Below, one piece after another: positions 48,513 through 60,074 of a stretch of DNA of 64,000 nucleotides. Under the pieces are notes generated by a model, which was not told the DNA's origin, made no database searches, and saw nothing but the letters and a program-made list of their open reading frames with translations. The DNA comes from Winslowiella toletana (GTDB taxonomy: Bacteria; Pseudomonadota; Gammaproteobacteria; Enterobacterales; Enterobacteriaceae): positions 2,914,001-2,978,000 of the forward strand of contig NZ_JAGGMQ010000001.1 of NCBI RefSeq assembly GCF_017875465.1, written 5' to 3'. Every line of letters starts with the position of its first letter. Position 1 is the stretch's first letter. Both the position numbers and the translations under genes were made by a program.

Positions 48513-48546
48513 GACGGGGAGTTCAACATTGGCTGAGTTCCCCGTC
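48513..48546 (+). terminator. Hairpin between hfq and hflX
   Basis: GACGGGGA / TCCCCGTC stem with a long loop, shortly after the hfq stop. The T-run is imperfect (CGGTCCTATTT), so it is likely a partial terminator allowing read-through to hflX. Confidence 0.55.
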
Positions 48547-48577
48547 TCGGTCCTATTTATAATGAGAGGTTCAACGC

Positions 48578-49858
48578 TTGTTTGACCGTTACGATGCCGG
48601 TGAGCAGGCCGTCCTGGTTCACATCTATTTCTCGCAAGACAAAGATATGGAAGATTTGATGGAGTTTGAAACTCTCGTCTCTTCCGCTGGTGTCGAAGCG
48701 CTGCGTGTAGTGACAGGCAGCCGCAAAGCGCCACATCCCAAATATTTTGTCGGTGAAGGAAAGGCAGTCGAAATTGCCGATGCGGTAAAATCCAGTGGCG
48801 CATCGGTGGTGTTATTTGATCACGCCTTAACCCCGGCTCAGGAGCGTAATCTTGAGCGTCTGTGTGAGTGTCGCGTCATCGATCGCACCGGCTTAATCCT
48901 TGATATTTTTGCCCAGCGCGCCCGCACCCATGAGGGTAAATTGCAGGTCGAGCTGGCGCAGCTACGCCATCTTGCCACGCGTCTGGTACGCGGCTGGACG
49001 CACCTTGAGCGCCAGAAAGGCGGTATCGGTCTGCGCGGCCCGGGTGAAACCCAGCTGGAAACCGACCGTCGCTTACTGCGCAACCGCATCACATTGATTC
49101 TTTCTCGTCTGCAACGCGTGGAAAAGCAGCGCGACCAGGGCAGACAAGCGCGCGCCAAGGCCGATGTGCCGACGGTGTCGCTGGTGGGCTATACCAACGC
49201 CGGTAAATCCACACTGTTTAACTGTATTACGGCGGCCGATGTGTATGCGGCCGACCAGTTATTTGCCACGCTGGACCCGACCCTGCGCCGTCTCGACGTG
49301 GCGGATGTTGGCGAAGTCGTGCTGGCGGATACCGTAGGTTTTATTCGTCATCTGCCCCATGATTTGGTGGCGGCGTTTAAAGCGACATTGCAGGAGACGC
49401 GTCAGGCGACGCTGCTGCTGCATATCATCGATGCCGCCGATCAGCGCGTTGATGAAAATATCGAAGCGGTTGATATTGTCCTCGACGAAATCGAAGCGGA
49501 CGAAATCCCGCAGCTGTTGGTGATGAATAAAATCGACATGCTGGAAGATTTTGAGCCGCGTATCGATCGTAATGATGAAAATCTGCCGATTCGAGTCTGG
49601 TTGTCGGCGCAAACGGGCGTCGGCGTGCCGCTGCTGTTCCAGGCGCTGAGCGAACGCCTTGCGGGCGAGATCGCACAGTATGATCTCCGTCTGCCGCCTG
49701 AGGCCGGACGCCTGCGCAGCCGTTTTTATCAGCTACAGGCGATCGAAAAAGAGTGGAATGAAGATGATGGTAGCGTAGGTTTACAGATACGCATGCCGAT
49801 TATTGACTGGCGGCGGTTATGCAAACAGGAACCGGCGCTGGTGGATTACATTGTTTAA
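48578..49858 (+). CDS. hflX: HflX, ribosome-splitting GTPase
   Basis: GTPase that binds and splits stalled or heat-damaged 70S ribosomes. The 426-aa protein has the HflX N-terminal domain with [12 protein letters not shown] and [16 protein letters not shown], the conserved [18 protein letters not shown] glycine-rich stretch, and the G domain with [29 protein letters not shown] and NKID. The start is TTG, as in E. coli, with GAGAGG upstream. It is followed by hflK after 79 bp; the name groups it with HflKC, though the functions differ. Confidence 0.97.
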   Translation: MFDRYDAGEQAVLVHIYFSQDKDMEDLMEFETLVSSAGVEALRVVTGSRKAPHPKYFVGEGKAVEIADAVKSSGASVVLFDHALTPAQERNLERLCECRVIDRTGLILDIFAQRARTHEGKLQVELAQLRHLATRLVRGWTHLERQKGGIGLRGPGETQLETDRRLLRNRITLILSRLQRVEKQRDQGRQARAKADVPTVSLVGYTNAGKSTLFNCITAADVYAADQLFATLDPTLRRLDVADVGEVVLADTVGFIRHLPHDLVAAFKATLQETRQATLLLHIIDAADQRVDENIEAVDIVLDEIEADEIPQLLVMNKIDMLEDFEPRIDRNDENLPIRVWLSAQTGVGVPLLFQALSERLAGEIAQYDLRLPPEAGRLRSRFYQLQAIEKEWNEDDGSVGLQIRMPIIDWRRLCKQEPALVDYIV

Positions 49859-49937
49859 CGGATGTTTGACTGATTTTGCCTGAAACGCGTATCCCGGCCT
49901 GGGATACCACCGCACACACAATTAATGGAGTATAAAC

Positions 49938-51197
49938 ATGGCGTGGAATCAGCCCGGGAATAACGGACAGGACCGCGACCCGTGGGGAAGCAGCAATAAT
50001 CAAGGCGGCAACTCTGGGGGAAATAAAGGAGGGCGTGATAAAGGGCCTCCTGATCTTGATGATATCTTCCGTAAACTGAGCAAGAAGCTCGGTGGACTGG
50101 GCGGTGGTAAGAGCGGCAACGATAACAGTGGCGGTCAACACCGGCCTGGGCGCGGTGCAAGCCGTCTGGTGATTATCGTCGGCGTGGCTGCCGTCGTGGT
50201 TTGGGCCGCGAGCGGTTTCTACACGATTAAAGAAGCCGAGCGCGGTGTGGTTACCCGCTTCGGGAAATTCGACCATCTGGTTGAACCGGGCCTGAACTGG
50301 AAACCGACCTTTATCGATCAGGTACGTGCGGTTAACGTTGAATCGGTGCGTGAGCTGGCGGCATCGGGTGTAATGCTGACCTCGGATGAAAACGTCGTGC
50401 GCGTTGAGATGAACGTGCAGTATCGCGTGACCAATCCGGAACGTTATCTGTTCGCGGTCACCAGCGCAGACGACAGCCTGCGTCAGGCAACGGATAGCGC
50501 CCTGCGTGGGGTGATCGGTCGTTCGACCATGGACCGTATTCTGACGGAAGGCCGTACCGTGGTGCGTAGCGAAACCCAGCGTGAGCTGGAAGAGACGATT
50601 CGTCCATACGATATGGGCATCACGCTGCTTGACGTCAACTTCCAGGCGGCGCGTCCACCGGAAGAGGTGAAAGCGGCATTTGATGACGCCATTGCCGCAC
50701 GTGAAAACCGTGAGCAGTATGTGCGTGAAGCGGAAGCCTATTCGAACGAAGTCCAGCCTCGCGCCAACGGCCAGGCGCAGCGTATTCTGGAAGAAGCGCG
50801 TGCTTATAAAGCGCGTACCGTTCTGGAAGCGCAGGGTGAAGTCGCGCGTTTTGCCAAGTTGCTGCCAGAGTATAAAGCAGCGCCTGAGATTACGCGTGAA
50901 CGTCTGTATATCGAAACTATGGAACGCGTTCTGAGCCATACCCGCAAAGTGCTGGTCAATGACAAGGGCGGCAATCTGATGGTTCTGCCACTGGATCAGT
51001 TAATGCGTGGCGGCCAGTCTGGTACTTCGCCAAACAATTCTCAGGACAGCAGCAGTAATAGCTTGTTGCGCCTGCCGCCAGCGTCCGGCAGTAATGACCG
51101 CGCCAGCAGCAGTTCGTCGTACAATCCAGACAACATCATGGATCAGCGCCGGGCGAATGCTCAGCGCAACGATACCCAGCGCGAAGGGAGAGAGTAA
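49938..51197 (+). CDS. hflK: HflK, FtsH modulator (SPFH/prohibitin family)
   Basis: Forms with HflC a large periplasmic cage around the FtsH protease in the inner membrane. The 419-aa protein has a Gly/Asn-rich cytoplasmic N terminus (1-75), one membrane helix (about 77-97), the prohibitin domain (GFYTIKEAERGVVTRFGKFDHLVEPGLNWK onward in pieces), coiled-coil with REAEAYSNEVQPRANGQAQR, and a Ser/Asn-rich tail. It ends 3 bp before hflC, so the two are translationally coupled. Confidence 0.98.
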   Translation: MAWNQPGNNGQDRDPWGSSNNQGGNSGGNKGGRDKGPPDLDDIFRKLSKKLGGLGGGKSGNDNSGGQHRPGRGASRLVIIVGVAAVVVWAASGFYTIKEAERGVVTRFGKFDHLVEPGLNWKPTFIDQVRAVNVESVRELAASGVMLTSDENVVRVEMNVQYRVTNPERYLFAVTSADDSLRQATDSALRGVIGRSTMDRILTEGRTVVRSETQRELEETIRPYDMGITLLDVNFQAARPPEEVKAAFDDAIAARENREQYVREAEAYSNEVQPRANGQAQRILEEARAYKARTVLEAQGEVARFAKLLPEYKAAPEITRERLYIETMERVLSHTRKVLVNDKGGNLMVLPLDQLMRGGQSGTSPNNSQDSSSNSLLRLPPASGSNDRASSSSSYNPDNIMDQRRANAQRNDTQREGRE

Positions 51198-51200
51198 GCG

Positions 51201-52202
51201 ATGCGTAAGCCATTAATCGTAGTATTGATTGTTGTGCTGGTGGTGCTATACGCGTCACTGTTTGTTGTGCAGGAAGGCCAGCGTGGCATTGTGCTGCGTT
51301 TTGGTAAAGTTCTGCGTGACGATGAGAACAAACCGCTGGTGTTTGCGCCGGGTCTGCACTTTAAGATCCCATTCCTGTCTTCGGTGAAGACGCTGGATGC
51401 GCGTACCCAGACCATGGATAACCAGGCTGACCGCTTTGTTACCAAAGAGAAGAAAGACCTGATCGTTGATTCCTATATCAAATGGCGCATCAGTGACTTC
51501 AGCCGTTACTACCTGGCGACCGGTGGTGGCGACGTTTCTCAGGCGGAAGTACTGTTAAAACGTAAATTCAGTGACCGTCTGCGTTCTGAGATGGGCCGTC
51601 TGGATGTGAAAGATATCGTCACCGATTCGCGTGGCCGTCTGACCACCGACGTGCGTGATGCTCTGAACACCGGCAGCACCGGCGATGCTGAGATTGCAAC
51701 GCCAGCGGCGGATGATGCGATTGCTTCTGTCGCCAAGCGCGTCGAGAGCGAAACCAACAGCAAAGAACCGGCGATTAACCCGAACAGTATGGCGGCGTTA
51801 GGTATCCAGGTCGTTGATGTGCGTATTAAGCAGATTAACCTGCCAGCTGAAGTTTCTGACGCAATCTACAACCGTATGCGTGCGGAACGTGAAGCGGTAG
51901 CGCGTAGTCAGCGTTCACAAGGTCAGGAAGAAGCGGAAAAATTGCGCGCCACCTCAGATTATGAAGTGACGCGTACCCTGGCAGAAGCCCAGCGTACCGC
52001 GCTGATTACCCGCGGTGAAGGCGATGCCGAAGCAGCGAAGCTGTTTGCGGATGCCTTTAGCCAGGATCCTGATTTCTACGCCTTTATTCGTAGCCTGCGT
52101 GCCTATGACAGCAGCTTCAATAGCAATCAGGATGTGATGGTGCTTAGCCCGGATAGTGATTTCTTCCGCTTTATGAAATCGCCATCTAACGCGACGCGTT
52201 AA
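51201..52202 (+). CDS. hflC: HflC, FtsH modulator (SPFH/prohibitin family)
   Basis: Partner of HflK. The 333-aa protein has an N-terminal membrane helix (about 4-22), the prohibitin domain beginning VVQEGQRGIVLRFGKV, the block DLIVDSYIKWRISDFSRYY, and the helical SPFH end region RMRAEREAVARSQRSQGQEEAEKLRA. Length and order follow E. coli. A good terminator closes the hfq-hflX-hflK-hflC string. Confidence 0.98.
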   Translation: MRKPLIVVLIVVLVVLYASLFVVQEGQRGIVLRFGKVLRDDENKPLVFAPGLHFKIPFLSSVKTLDARTQTMDNQADRFVTKEKKDLIVDSYIKWRISDFSRYYLATGGGDVSQAEVLLKRKFSDRLRSEMGRLDVKDIVTDSRGRLTTDVRDALNTGSTGDAEIATPAADDAIASVAKRVESETNSKEPAINPNSMAALGIQVVDVRIKQINLPAEVSDAIYNRMRAEREAVARSQRSQGQEEAEKLRATSDYEVTRTLAEAQRTALITRGEGDAEAAKLFADAFSQDPDFYAFIRSLRAYDSSFNSNQDVMVLSPDSDFFRFMKSPSNATR

Positions 52203-52220
52203 TTCACACAGTTCATACCC

Positions 52221-52249
52221 AGGGCGGCATATTGATGTCGCCCTTTTTT
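52221..52249 (+). terminator. Terminator of hflKC
   Basis: GGGCGGCA / TGTCGCCC stem (one G-T pair) followed by TTTTTT, 19 bp after the hflC stop. Confidence 0.88.
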
Positions 52250-52265
52250 ATGGAAATAATTAAAA

Positions 52266-52466
52266 ATGAACGCAACCATCTTACTGGCGCTGGCCTTAGT
52301 GCTGGTGATTGAAGGACTCGGGCCGATGCTGTTGCCACGCGCATGGCGCAGTATGATCCACGCGATGACCCAGCTGCCCGATCACTTATTACGTCGCTTT
52401 GGCGGCGGCCTGGTAGTGGCCGGAATGGTGATTTACTATATGGTCAGCACCCATATCCAGGGGTGA
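52266..52466 (+). CDS. yjeT: YjeT, small inner-membrane protein (DUF2065)
   Basis: A 66-aa protein of two hydrophobic segments (about 4-20 and 44-62) separated by a short basic loop with PRAWRSMIHAMTQLPDHLLRRFGG, the DUF2065 pattern. It has the same place and size as E. coli YjeT (between hflC and purA). Its function is unknown. It lies after the hflC terminator and may be read at low level by read-through or with purA. Confidence 0.88.
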   Translation: MNATILLALALVLVIEGLGPMLLPRAWRSMIHAMTQLPDHLLRRFGGGLVVAGMVIYYMVSTHIQG

Positions 52467-52587
52467 AATCGTTTCTGCACCTACTACATGCGCTCTGAGC
52501 AAAAAAACTCCGCAATCGTATGCTAAAAGTGCTGAAAGACGAAAATTACGATGGTAGAATCCTTTTTTAAGCAATCGGTGATTTTGA

Positions 52588-53889
<1,302 letters not shown>

Positions 53890-53899
53890 TCTTAGCGCT

Positions 53900-53922
53900 G
53901 GCCGGACAATGTCCGGCCTTTG
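53900..53922 (+). terminator. Terminator of purA
   Basis: GGCCGGAC / GTCCGGCC stem with an AAT loop and TTTGT, 10 bp after the purA stop. Confidence 0.85.
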
Positions 53923-54087
53923 TCTGTCTGGCCTCTTGCTTCCTGCTGATCCCGGTTCCCGCCTTTTTCTATATAATATCAATAGTTGCTTAAAAAATTG
54001 CCCTGAAACTGATGGGCTGGTTTATCATCATTTAAAGAAAATGCATTTGAGCGGACGATGCCACGTCGGTGATTCACTGAGGTATAT

Positions 54088-54534
54088 GTGCAGCTAACCA
54101 GTTTTACAGATTACGGCCTGCGGGCGCTGATCTATCTGGCGTCACTACCCGCTGACCAGATGACCAGCATTACTGAGGTGAGCGAGACTTACGACGTTTC
54201 ACGTAATCATATGGTCAAAATCATCAATCAGCTAAGCCGTACCGGCTATGTTGCTGCCGTGCGCGGTAAAAACGGTGGCATCCGTCTTGGCCGGCCTGCC
54301 GACGAGATTGTGATTGGTCAGGTGGTGCGCGAGATGGAGCCGCTGCAACTGGTGAACTGCTCCAGTGAATTTTGCCATATCACTTCAGCCTGTCGGCTGA
54401 AGAAGGCGCTGTATGATGCGGTACAGTGCTTCCTGCAAGAACTGGATAAATATACCCTCGCCGACCTCGTGGAAGATAACCATCCGCTCTACAAATTACT
54501 GCTGGTTGACCAACCGTCAATCCACAGTCGATGA
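54088..54534 (+). CDS. nsrR: NsrR, nitric-oxide-sensing transcriptional repressor
   Basis: Rrf2-family repressor with an Fe-S cluster that is destroyed by NO, derepressing hmp, ytfE and others. The 148-aa protein has the winged helix N-terminal domain with the recognition region [18 protein letters not shown] and the cluster cysteines C91, C96 and C102 ([16 protein letters not shown]), at the same numbers as in E. coli. The start is GTG at 54088 after TGAGGT. It precedes rnr by 17 bp and they are likely co-transcribed, as in E. coli. Confidence 0.97.
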   Translation: MQLTSFTDYGLRALIYLASLPADQMTSITEVSETYDVSRNHMVKIINQLSRTGYVAAVRGKNGGIRLGRPADEIVIGQVVREMEPLQLVNCSSEFCHITSACRLKKALYDAVQCFLQELDKYTLADLVEDNHPLYKLLLVDQPSIHSR

Positions 54535-54551
54535 CAACCGGAGGAACCGAT

Positions 54552-56984
54552 ATGTCACAAGATCCTTTTCAGGAACGAGAAGCTGAAAAATACGAAAATC
54601 CCATTCCCAGCCGCGAATTTATTCTGTCGCATTTAGACAAGCGCGAAAAACCGGCCAGCCGTGAAGAGCTGGCGGATGAACTGGGGATGGAAGGAGAAGA
54701 ACAACTTGAAGCCCTGCGCCGCCGTCTGCGCGCCATGGAACGCGACGGTCAGCTGGTCTTTACCCGTCGCCAGTGTTACGCCCTGCCGGAACGTCTCGAC
54801 TTACTGCGCGGCAAAGTGATTGGCCATCGTGAAGGTTATGGCTTCCTGCGCATTGAAGGTCAGAAAGACGATCTCTATCTCTCTGCTGAGCAGATGAAGA
54901 TGTGCATGCACGGTGATGTGATCCTCGCGCAGGCGATGGGTGCGGATCGTAAAGGCCGTCGTGAAGCGCGCGTCGTGCGCGTGCTGGAACCGCGTAACAG
55001 CCAGATTGTGGGTCGCTACTTTACCGACGCTGGCGCCGGATTTGTGGTGCCGGACGACAGCCGTCTGAGCTTTGATATTTTGATCCCGCAGGAGTCGATT
55101 CTCGGCGCCCGTATGGGATCGGTAGTGGTAGTGGAGCTGGAACAGCGTCCGACGCGCCGCAGCAAAGCGATTGGTAAAGTGGTTGAAGTGCTCGGCGAGA
55201 ATATGGGCACCAGCCTTGCCGTCGATATGGCGCTGCGCACCCATGAAATTCCGAACAGCTGGCCAGAACAGGTTGAAGCTGAAATCGCCAGACTGAGCGA
55301 AGAAGTGCCGGAAGAGGCGAAAATCGGCCGTGTTGATCTGCGCGAACTGCCGCTGGTGACTATCGACGGTGAAGATGCGCGTGACTTTGATGACGCCGTC
55401 TACTGTGAGAAAAAGCGCGGCGGTGGCTGGCGCTTGTGGGTGGCGATTGCTGATGTCAGCTACTATGTCCGTCCAGGCACGGCGCTGGATACCGAAGCGG
55501 TTAACCGTGGCACCTCGGTGTATTTCCCGTCTCAGGTAGTGCCGATGCTGCCGGAAGTGCTGTCGAATGGTCTTTGCTCGCTGAATCCGCAGGTCGATCG
55601 CCTGTGTATGGTGTGTGAAATGACCGTTTCCACCCAGGGCAAGCTGACCAGCTATAAGCACTACGAAGCGGTAATGCGTTCGCATGCGCGTCTCACCTAC
55701 ACCAAGGTGTGGCATATTCTCGATGGCGAGCAGTCGCTGCGCGAGCAGTATCAGCAGCAGGTGCCGCATCTGGAAGAGCTGTACAGCATGTATCATGCGC
55801 TGGAGCAGGCGCGCGCGCAACGCGGCGGCATCTCTTTCGAAAGCGATGAAGCGAAGTTTATCTTTAACGCTGAACGCCGCATTGAACGTGTTGAGCATAC
55901 GGTGCGCAACGATGCGCATAAGATTATCGAAGAGTGCATGATTCTGGCGAATATCGCCTCGGCGCGTTTTGTGGAGAAGCATAACGAACCGGCGTTGTTC
56001 CGCGATCACGACCGTCCAAGTGACGACAGCATCACCAGTTTCCGTACGGTACTGAATGAGCTGGGCCTGTCATTACCGGGTGGCACTAAGCCAGAGCCGG
56101 TTGATTATGCCGCCTTGCTGGATCAGATCGCCGATCGACCCGATCATGAAATGCTGCAAACCATGCTGCTGCGTTCGATGAAGCAGGCGGTGTATGACCC
56201 GGAAAACCGTGGCCACTTTGGTCTGGCGCTCTCTTCTTACGCCCACTTTACTTCACCGATTCGCCGCTATCCCGATCTGCTGCTGCACCGTGCGATTAAG
56301 TATCTGCTGGCGCGGGAGCAGGGCACTTTGCAAGGCAACACCACGCCAACCGGTGGTTATCACTATGAACTGCCAGAGATGCTGCAACTCGGTCAGCACT
56401 GTTCGATGGCGGAACGTCGTGCGGATGAAGCAACGCGTGATGTTGCTGACTGGCTGAAGTGCGACTTTATGCAGGATCAGGTGGGCGAGACCTTTACCGG
56501 CGTGATCGCCAGCGTAACGGGTTTTGGCTTCTTTGTGCGTCTGCTTGATCTGTTTATCGACGGCCTGGTGCATGTGTCCACCCTCGACAATGACTACTAT
56601 CGCTATGATGCGGTCGGTCAGCGTCTGATTGGCGAATCCGGCGGCCAGACTTATCGTCTGGGTGACACCGTGGAAGTGCGGGTTGAAGCGGTGCATATGG
56701 ATGAGCGTAAGATTGATTTCGCCCTGATCTCCAGCCAGCGTAAAGTGCGTGGCGCCGGTAAAACTGAACGCGACCGCAGCAAGCAAAACGGTCCGAAAAA
56801 TGGTGGCAACCGTCGTCGCGACGGACGTAAAGGGGCGAGTTCCGCACCTGATGCAGCCAGAGCGAAAGCGGATACTGAAGTGAAAAAAGAGAAAAAAGCC
56901 AAACCGGCTTCGGATAAAACCCGTAAAATCGCCGCTGCCACCCGATCGAAGCGTGCCAGAAAGAAAGCTCCGGCTGGCGAATAA
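54552..56984 (+). CDS. rnr: RNase R, 3'-5' exoribonuclease
   Basis: Processive exoribonuclease that degrades structured RNA and acts in tmRNA-linked decay. The 810-aa protein has an N-terminal helix-turn-helix and cold-shock domains (about 20-230), the RNB domain with catalytic aspartates D272, D278, D280 and D281 ([16 protein letters not shown], numbering as in E. coli), an S1 domain (about 640-725) and a Lys/Arg-rich tail. ATG 54552 with CCGGAGGAA before it gives the conserved [17 protein letters not shown]; a frame start seven codons earlier overlaps nsrR and is not used. Confidence 0.97.
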   Translation: MSQDPFQEREAEKYENPIPSREFILSHLDKREKPASREELADELGMEGEEQLEALRRRLRAMERDGQLVFTRRQCYALPERLDLLRGKVIGHREGYGFLRIEGQKDDLYLSAEQMKMCMHGDVILAQAMGADRKGRREARVVRVLEPRNSQIVGRYFTDAGAGFVVPDDSRLSFDILIPQESILGARMGSVVVVELEQRPTRRSKAIGKVVEVLGENMGTSLAVDMALRTHEIPNSWPEQVEAEIARLSEEVPEEAKIGRVDLRELPLVTIDGEDARDFDDAVYCEKKRGGGWRLWVAIADVSYYVRPGTALDTEAVNRGTSVYFPSQVVPMLPEVLSNGLCSLNPQVDRLCMVCEMTVSTQGKLTSYKHYEAVMRSHARLTYTKVWHILDGEQSLREQYQQQVPHLEELYSMYHALEQARAQRGGISFESDEAKFIFNAERRIERVEHTVRNDAHKIIEECMILANIASARFVEKHNEPALFRDHDRPSDDSITSFRTVLNELGLSLPGGTKPEPVDYAALLDQIADRPDHEMLQTMLLRSMKQAVYDPENRGHFGLALSSYAHFTSPIRRYPDLLLHRAIKYLLAREQGTLQGNTTPTGGYHYELPEMLQLGQHCSMAERRADEATRDVADWLKCDFMQDQVGETFTGVIASVTGFGFFVRLLDLFIDGLVHVSTLDNDYYRYDAVGQRLIGESGGQTYRLGDTVEVRVEAVHMDERKIDFALISSQRKVRGAGKTERDRSKQNGPKNGGNRRRDGRKGASSAPDAARAKADTEVKKEKKAKPASDKTRKIAAATRSKRARKKAPAGE

Positions 56985-56992
56985 ATCCGTGG

Positions 56993-57195
56993 CACGGGCG
57001 GCGAAAACGCCGCCCCTACAGAAACCGTGATTTCACGCAGGGGCCGGGAAACGCCGCCCTTACAGAAACCGTGATTTCACGCAGGGGCCGGGAAACGCCG
57101 CCCTTACAGAAACCGTGATTCCACGCAGGGGCGGAGGAAACGCCGCCCTTACAGAAACCTCGATTCTACGTAGGGGCGGCGTTCTCGCCGCCCGC
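56993..57195. repeat. Tandem array of 44-bp units with GGGCGGCG hairpins after rnr
   Basis: Units beginning TACAGAAACC start at 57017, 57061, 57105 and 57150 (periods 44, 44 and 45), each holding a CAGGGGC...GAAACGCCGCCC half-palindrome. The array is bordered by two full hairpins, GGGCGGCG AAAA CGCCGCCC (56996-57015) and GGGCGGCG TTCT CGCCGCCC (57174-57193). It fills the rnr-rlmB gap. It has no unique spacers and is not a CRISPR array. Confidence 0.85.
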
Positions 57196-57226
57196 AATGC
57201 AGCATTTTAATTATTGAGTTAACTAC

Positions 57227-57964
57227 ATGAGTGAAATTGTTTTTGGTATCCATGCCGTGCAGGCTTTGCTGGACACTGACCCGCAACGTTTTCAGGAAGT
57301 CTTTATTCTGAAAGGTCGCGATGACCGTCGTCTGCAACCGCTGATCAAAGGTCTGGAAGCGCAGGGGATTGTCATTCAGGTGGCAAACCGCCAGTGGCTG
57401 GATAGCAAAGTCGAAGGCGCGGTGCATCAGGGGATTGTTGCGCTGATTAAACCAGGCCGTCAGTATCAGGAAAACGATCTGCCGGATCTGATTGCCAGCC
57501 TGGAGCAGCCGTTTTTACTGATCCTCGATGGGGTTACCGATCCGCATAATCTCGGCGCCTGCCTGCGTAGTGCAGATGCGGCCGGTGTCCATGCCGTTAT
57601 CGTACCGAAAGATCGTTCTGCCCAGCTGAATGCCACCGCGAAAAAAGTGGCCAGCGGCGCGGCGGAAAATGTGCCATTAATCCGCGTGACTAACCTCGCG
57701 CGCACCATGCGTCTGCTGCAGGAGTCCAATGTCTGGATTGTTGGCACCGCTGGCGAAGCTGACCATACCGTATTCCAGAGCAAAATGACTGGCCCGATGG
57801 CGCTGGTGATGGGCGCGGAAGGTGAAGGTATGCGTCGTCTGACGCGTGAGCATTGTGATGAGCTGATTAGTATTCCCATGGCGGGCAGCGTCTCATCGCT
57901 GAACGTTTCGGTTGCCACCGGCATCTGTCTGTTTGAAGCGGTGCGTCAACGCAGCGTGAAGTAA
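57227..57964 (+). CDS. rlmB: RlmB, 23S rRNA Gm2251 2'-O-methyltransferase
   Basis: SPOUT-class methyltransferase acting on the ribosomal P-loop nucleotide G2251. The 245-aa protein has the N-terminal substrate-binding domain (1-75) and the three SpoU motifs: [28 protein letters not shown] and [23 protein letters not shown], which forms the trefoil-knot SAM site. It is separated from rnr by the repeat array, so co-transcription with rnr, as in E. coli, is uncertain here. Confidence 0.97.
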   Translation: MSEIVFGIHAVQALLDTDPQRFQEVFILKGRDDRRLQPLIKGLEAQGIVIQVANRQWLDSKVEGAVHQGIVALIKPGRQYQENDLPDLIASLEQPFLLILDGVTDPHNLGACLRSADAAGVHAVIVPKDRSAQLNATAKKVASGAAENVPLIRVTNLARTMRLLQESNVWIVGTAGEADHTVFQSKMTGPMALVMGAEGEGMRRLTREHCDELISIPMAGSVSSLNVSVATGICLFEAVRQRSVK

Positions 57965-58044
57965 TCCCTCCGGGGCGTGACCTGCGCCCCGAAACTCTCT
58001 GCCGTTTCAGGCATATTTTCTTTCCGGCTGCATACTTTATTGGC

Positions 58045-58064
58045 GGGCGGCGAGAACGCCGCCC
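58045..58064. repeat. GGGCGGCG hairpin between rlmB and aidB
   Basis: GGGCGGCG AGAA CGCCGCCC followed by CTAC, a full member of the hairpin family, 80 bp after rlmB and 26 bp before the aidB start. Confidence 0.75.
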
Positions 58065-58090
58065 CTACAACAGGCCGTAGGGAGAACAAT

Positions 58091-59719
58091 ATGTTGTGGC
58101 ACACCCATACCGTTTTTAATCAGCCACGTCCGCTCAATAACAGCAATCTGTTTCTCTCCGATACGCCGCTGCGCGAAGCACTGATCCGCGAAGGCGCCGA
58201 GTGGGATCTGGAGTTACAGGCATCGGTGGGACAACAGCTCGGCAGTGCCGAATCGCTGGAACTGGGACGGCTGGCCAATGCTTCGCCACCCGAACTGCTG
58301 CGCTACGATGCCTGTGGCGAACGTATTGATGAGCTACGTTTTCATCCGGCCTGGCATCTGCTGATGCAGGGACTCTGCGCCAATCGGGTACATAATCTTA
58401 GCTGGCAGAGCGATGCCCGTTCCGGCGCGTTTGTCGCCCGCGCGGCGCGCTTTATTCAGCATGCGCAGGTTGAAGCGGGCACCCTGTGTCCCGTTACCAT
58501 GACCTTTGGCGCTATTCCGTTATTACAGCAGAGCCTGCCGCCGCTGTTTCAGGCGTGGCTGCCGGGGCTGTTGTCGGATCGCTACGATCCTCATCAGCAA
58601 GCGGGCGAGCAGAAACGCGGTCTGCTGATTGGCATGGGAATGACCGAGAAACAGGGCGGCACTGATGTGCTGAGCAATACCACCCGCGCTGAACCGGTCG
58701 CTGCACGCGGCAACGGCGAGGCTTATCTGCTGACCGGCCATAAATGGTTTTTCTCAGTGCCGCAAAGCGATGCGCATCTGGTGCTGGCGCAGAGCAAAGG
58801 GGGTCTCAGCTGCTTCTTTATGCCGCGCCTGCTGCCGGACGGCAGTCGCAATGCGATCCGTATCGAGCGTCTGAAAGATAAAATGGGCAACCGTTCTAAC
58901 GCCAGTAGCGAGGTGGAGTTCGCCAATGCCAGCGGCTGGCTGCTGGGCGATGAGGGAGAGGGCATTCGCCAGATTCTGAAAATGGGCGGCTACACCCGAT
59001 TCGACTGCGCGCTGGGCAGCCACGGCCTGATGCGCCGCGCCCTGGCGGTGGCGTTGTACCATGCGCATCAGCGCCAGGTGATGGGCAAAAGTCTGGTCGA
59101 TCAACCGCTGATGCGGCAGGTGCTGAGCGCACAGGCCCTGCAACTGGAAGGACAGACGGCGCTGTTAATGCGGCTGGCGCGCGCCTGGTCAACGCCTGCG
59201 GATGAGAGCGAACGCGCTTTTTGTCGGCTGTTCACTCCGGCGGCGAAGTATGTGATCTGCAAAAGCGGTATGCCGTTTGTGGCGGAAGCGATGGAAACCC
59301 TTGGCGGCATCGGCTATTGCGAAGAGAGCGAGCTGCCGCGCCTGTACCGGGAAATGCCGGTTAACAGTATCTGGGAAGGTTCGGGCAATGTGATGTGCCT
59401 CGACGTGCTGCGGGTGCTGGCGAAACAGCCAGGCGTGCTGGAGATGCTGAACCGGCAATTTGAGGCGGTAAAAGGCATCAACCGCCACTTTGATTGCCGC
59501 TGGCGTCAGCTAAAATTACGGCTGGCGAAGCTGCATGAATCGCAGGCGCGTGAAATCACCACGCTGTTGTTTCATCTGGCGGTGGGCGTGCAGGTGCTGA
59601 CGTGGCTCGAACCGCCACTGGCGGACGCCTGGTGTCGTCAGGTGCTGGATACGCGTGGCAGCGCCACGCTAAGTGAAGATGTTTGTACGCGTTTACTGTT
59701 GCGAGCTACCGGCAGCTGA
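58091..59719 (+). CDS. aidB: AidB, acyl-CoA-dehydrogenase-like alkylation response protein
   Basis: Flavoprotein of the acyl-CoA dehydrogenase fold, induced with the adaptive response; it binds DNA and is thought to protect against alkylation. The 542-aa protein matches E. coli AidB: MLWHTHTVFNQPRPLNNSNL, GMGMTEKQGGTDVLSNTTRA (FAD region), GHKWFFSVPQSDAHLVLAQ, LGGIGYCEESELPRLYREMPV and SIWEGSGN. ATG 58091 with AGGGAGAA upstream gives the conserved N terminus; a 38-codon extension is not used. Its last 27 bp overlap the end of the convergent bsmA gene. Confidence 0.95.
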   Translation: MLWHTHTVFNQPRPLNNSNLFLSDTPLREALIREGAEWDLELQASVGQQLGSAESLELGRLANASPPELLRYDACGERIDELRFHPAWHLLMQGLCANRVHNLSWQSDARSGAFVARAARFIQHAQVEAGTLCPVTMTFGAIPLLQQSLPPLFQAWLPGLLSDRYDPHQQAGEQKRGLLIGMGMTEKQGGTDVLSNTTRAEPVAARGNGEAYLLTGHKWFFSVPQSDAHLVLAQSKGGLSCFFMPRLLPDGSRNAIRIERLKDKMGNRSNASSEVEFANASGWLLGDEGEGIRQILKMGGYTRFDCALGSHGLMRRALAVALYHAHQRQVMGKSLVDQPLMRQVLSAQALQLEGQTALLMRLARAWSTPADESERAFCRLFTPAAKYVICKSGMPFVAEAMETLGGIGYCEESELPRLYREMPVNSIWEGSGNVMCLDVLRVLAKQPGVLEMLNRQFEAVKGINRHFDCRWRQLKLRLAKLHESQAREITTLLFHLAVGVQVLTWLEPPLADAWCRQVLDTRGSATLSEDVCTRLLLRATGS

Positions 59720-60019
59720 CGGATTAAACAGCACCGCTGTGGCGTACCACAGGCCAGGCATCACGGTTTCACTGACCATCAGAATTTGATAGTAAGCGGC
59801 GCCGCTGGCGTTGGCTTTGGCGGCAATGGCGCGCTGCACATCATCTGGCGAACCACGCGATGTGGCGCTGATGCTGCCGACCTTCGTCAGGCCAATACTT
59901 TGCGCGCGGGTAATTTCCTGCGCCTGTGAGGCGGGCGGCGGCGGCGCTTGTGGGGTGGTGTTTAATGCGCTGCAACTACTCAGCAACAGCGCCAGCAGAA
60001 AAGTTATCGCAATTCGCAT
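59693..60019 (-). CDS. bsmA: BsmA (YjfO), biofilm/stress lipoprotein
   Basis: A 108-aa lipoprotein of the YhcN/BsmA (DUF1471) family, linked in E. coli to biofilm formation and peroxide or acid stress. The lipobox LLSSC places the lipid on C16; a Pro/Ala-rich linker follows; the family fold has AQEITRAQSIGLTKVGSISATSRGSPDDVQRAIAAKA in part and ASGAAYYQILMVSETV. It is convergent with aidB, overlapping by 27 bp. The short Ser/Gln tail is beyond the usual family end. Confidence 0.9.
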   Translation of the reverse strand: MRIAITFLLALLLSSCSALNTTPQAPPPPASQAQEITRAQSIGLTKVGSISATSRGSPDDVQRAIAAKANASGAAYYQILMVSETVMPGLWYATAVLFNPSAAGSSQQ

Positions 60020-60074
60020 ACCAGACAGCTCCAGGCGGGGACAACCCTTAGTTTACGTCATCCCCGCGCCGTGG

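Noticed and set aside
54801..56009. 402-codon open frame antisense to rnr, and a 379-codon frame antisense to hflK at 49800-50939
   Set aside because: Both are mirror frames of strongly biased, highly conserved genes; the peptides are rich in H, R and Q with no domain.
56993..57195. Possible CRISPR array
   Set aside because: The whole 44-45 bp unit repeats without unique spacers, and no cas genes are present.
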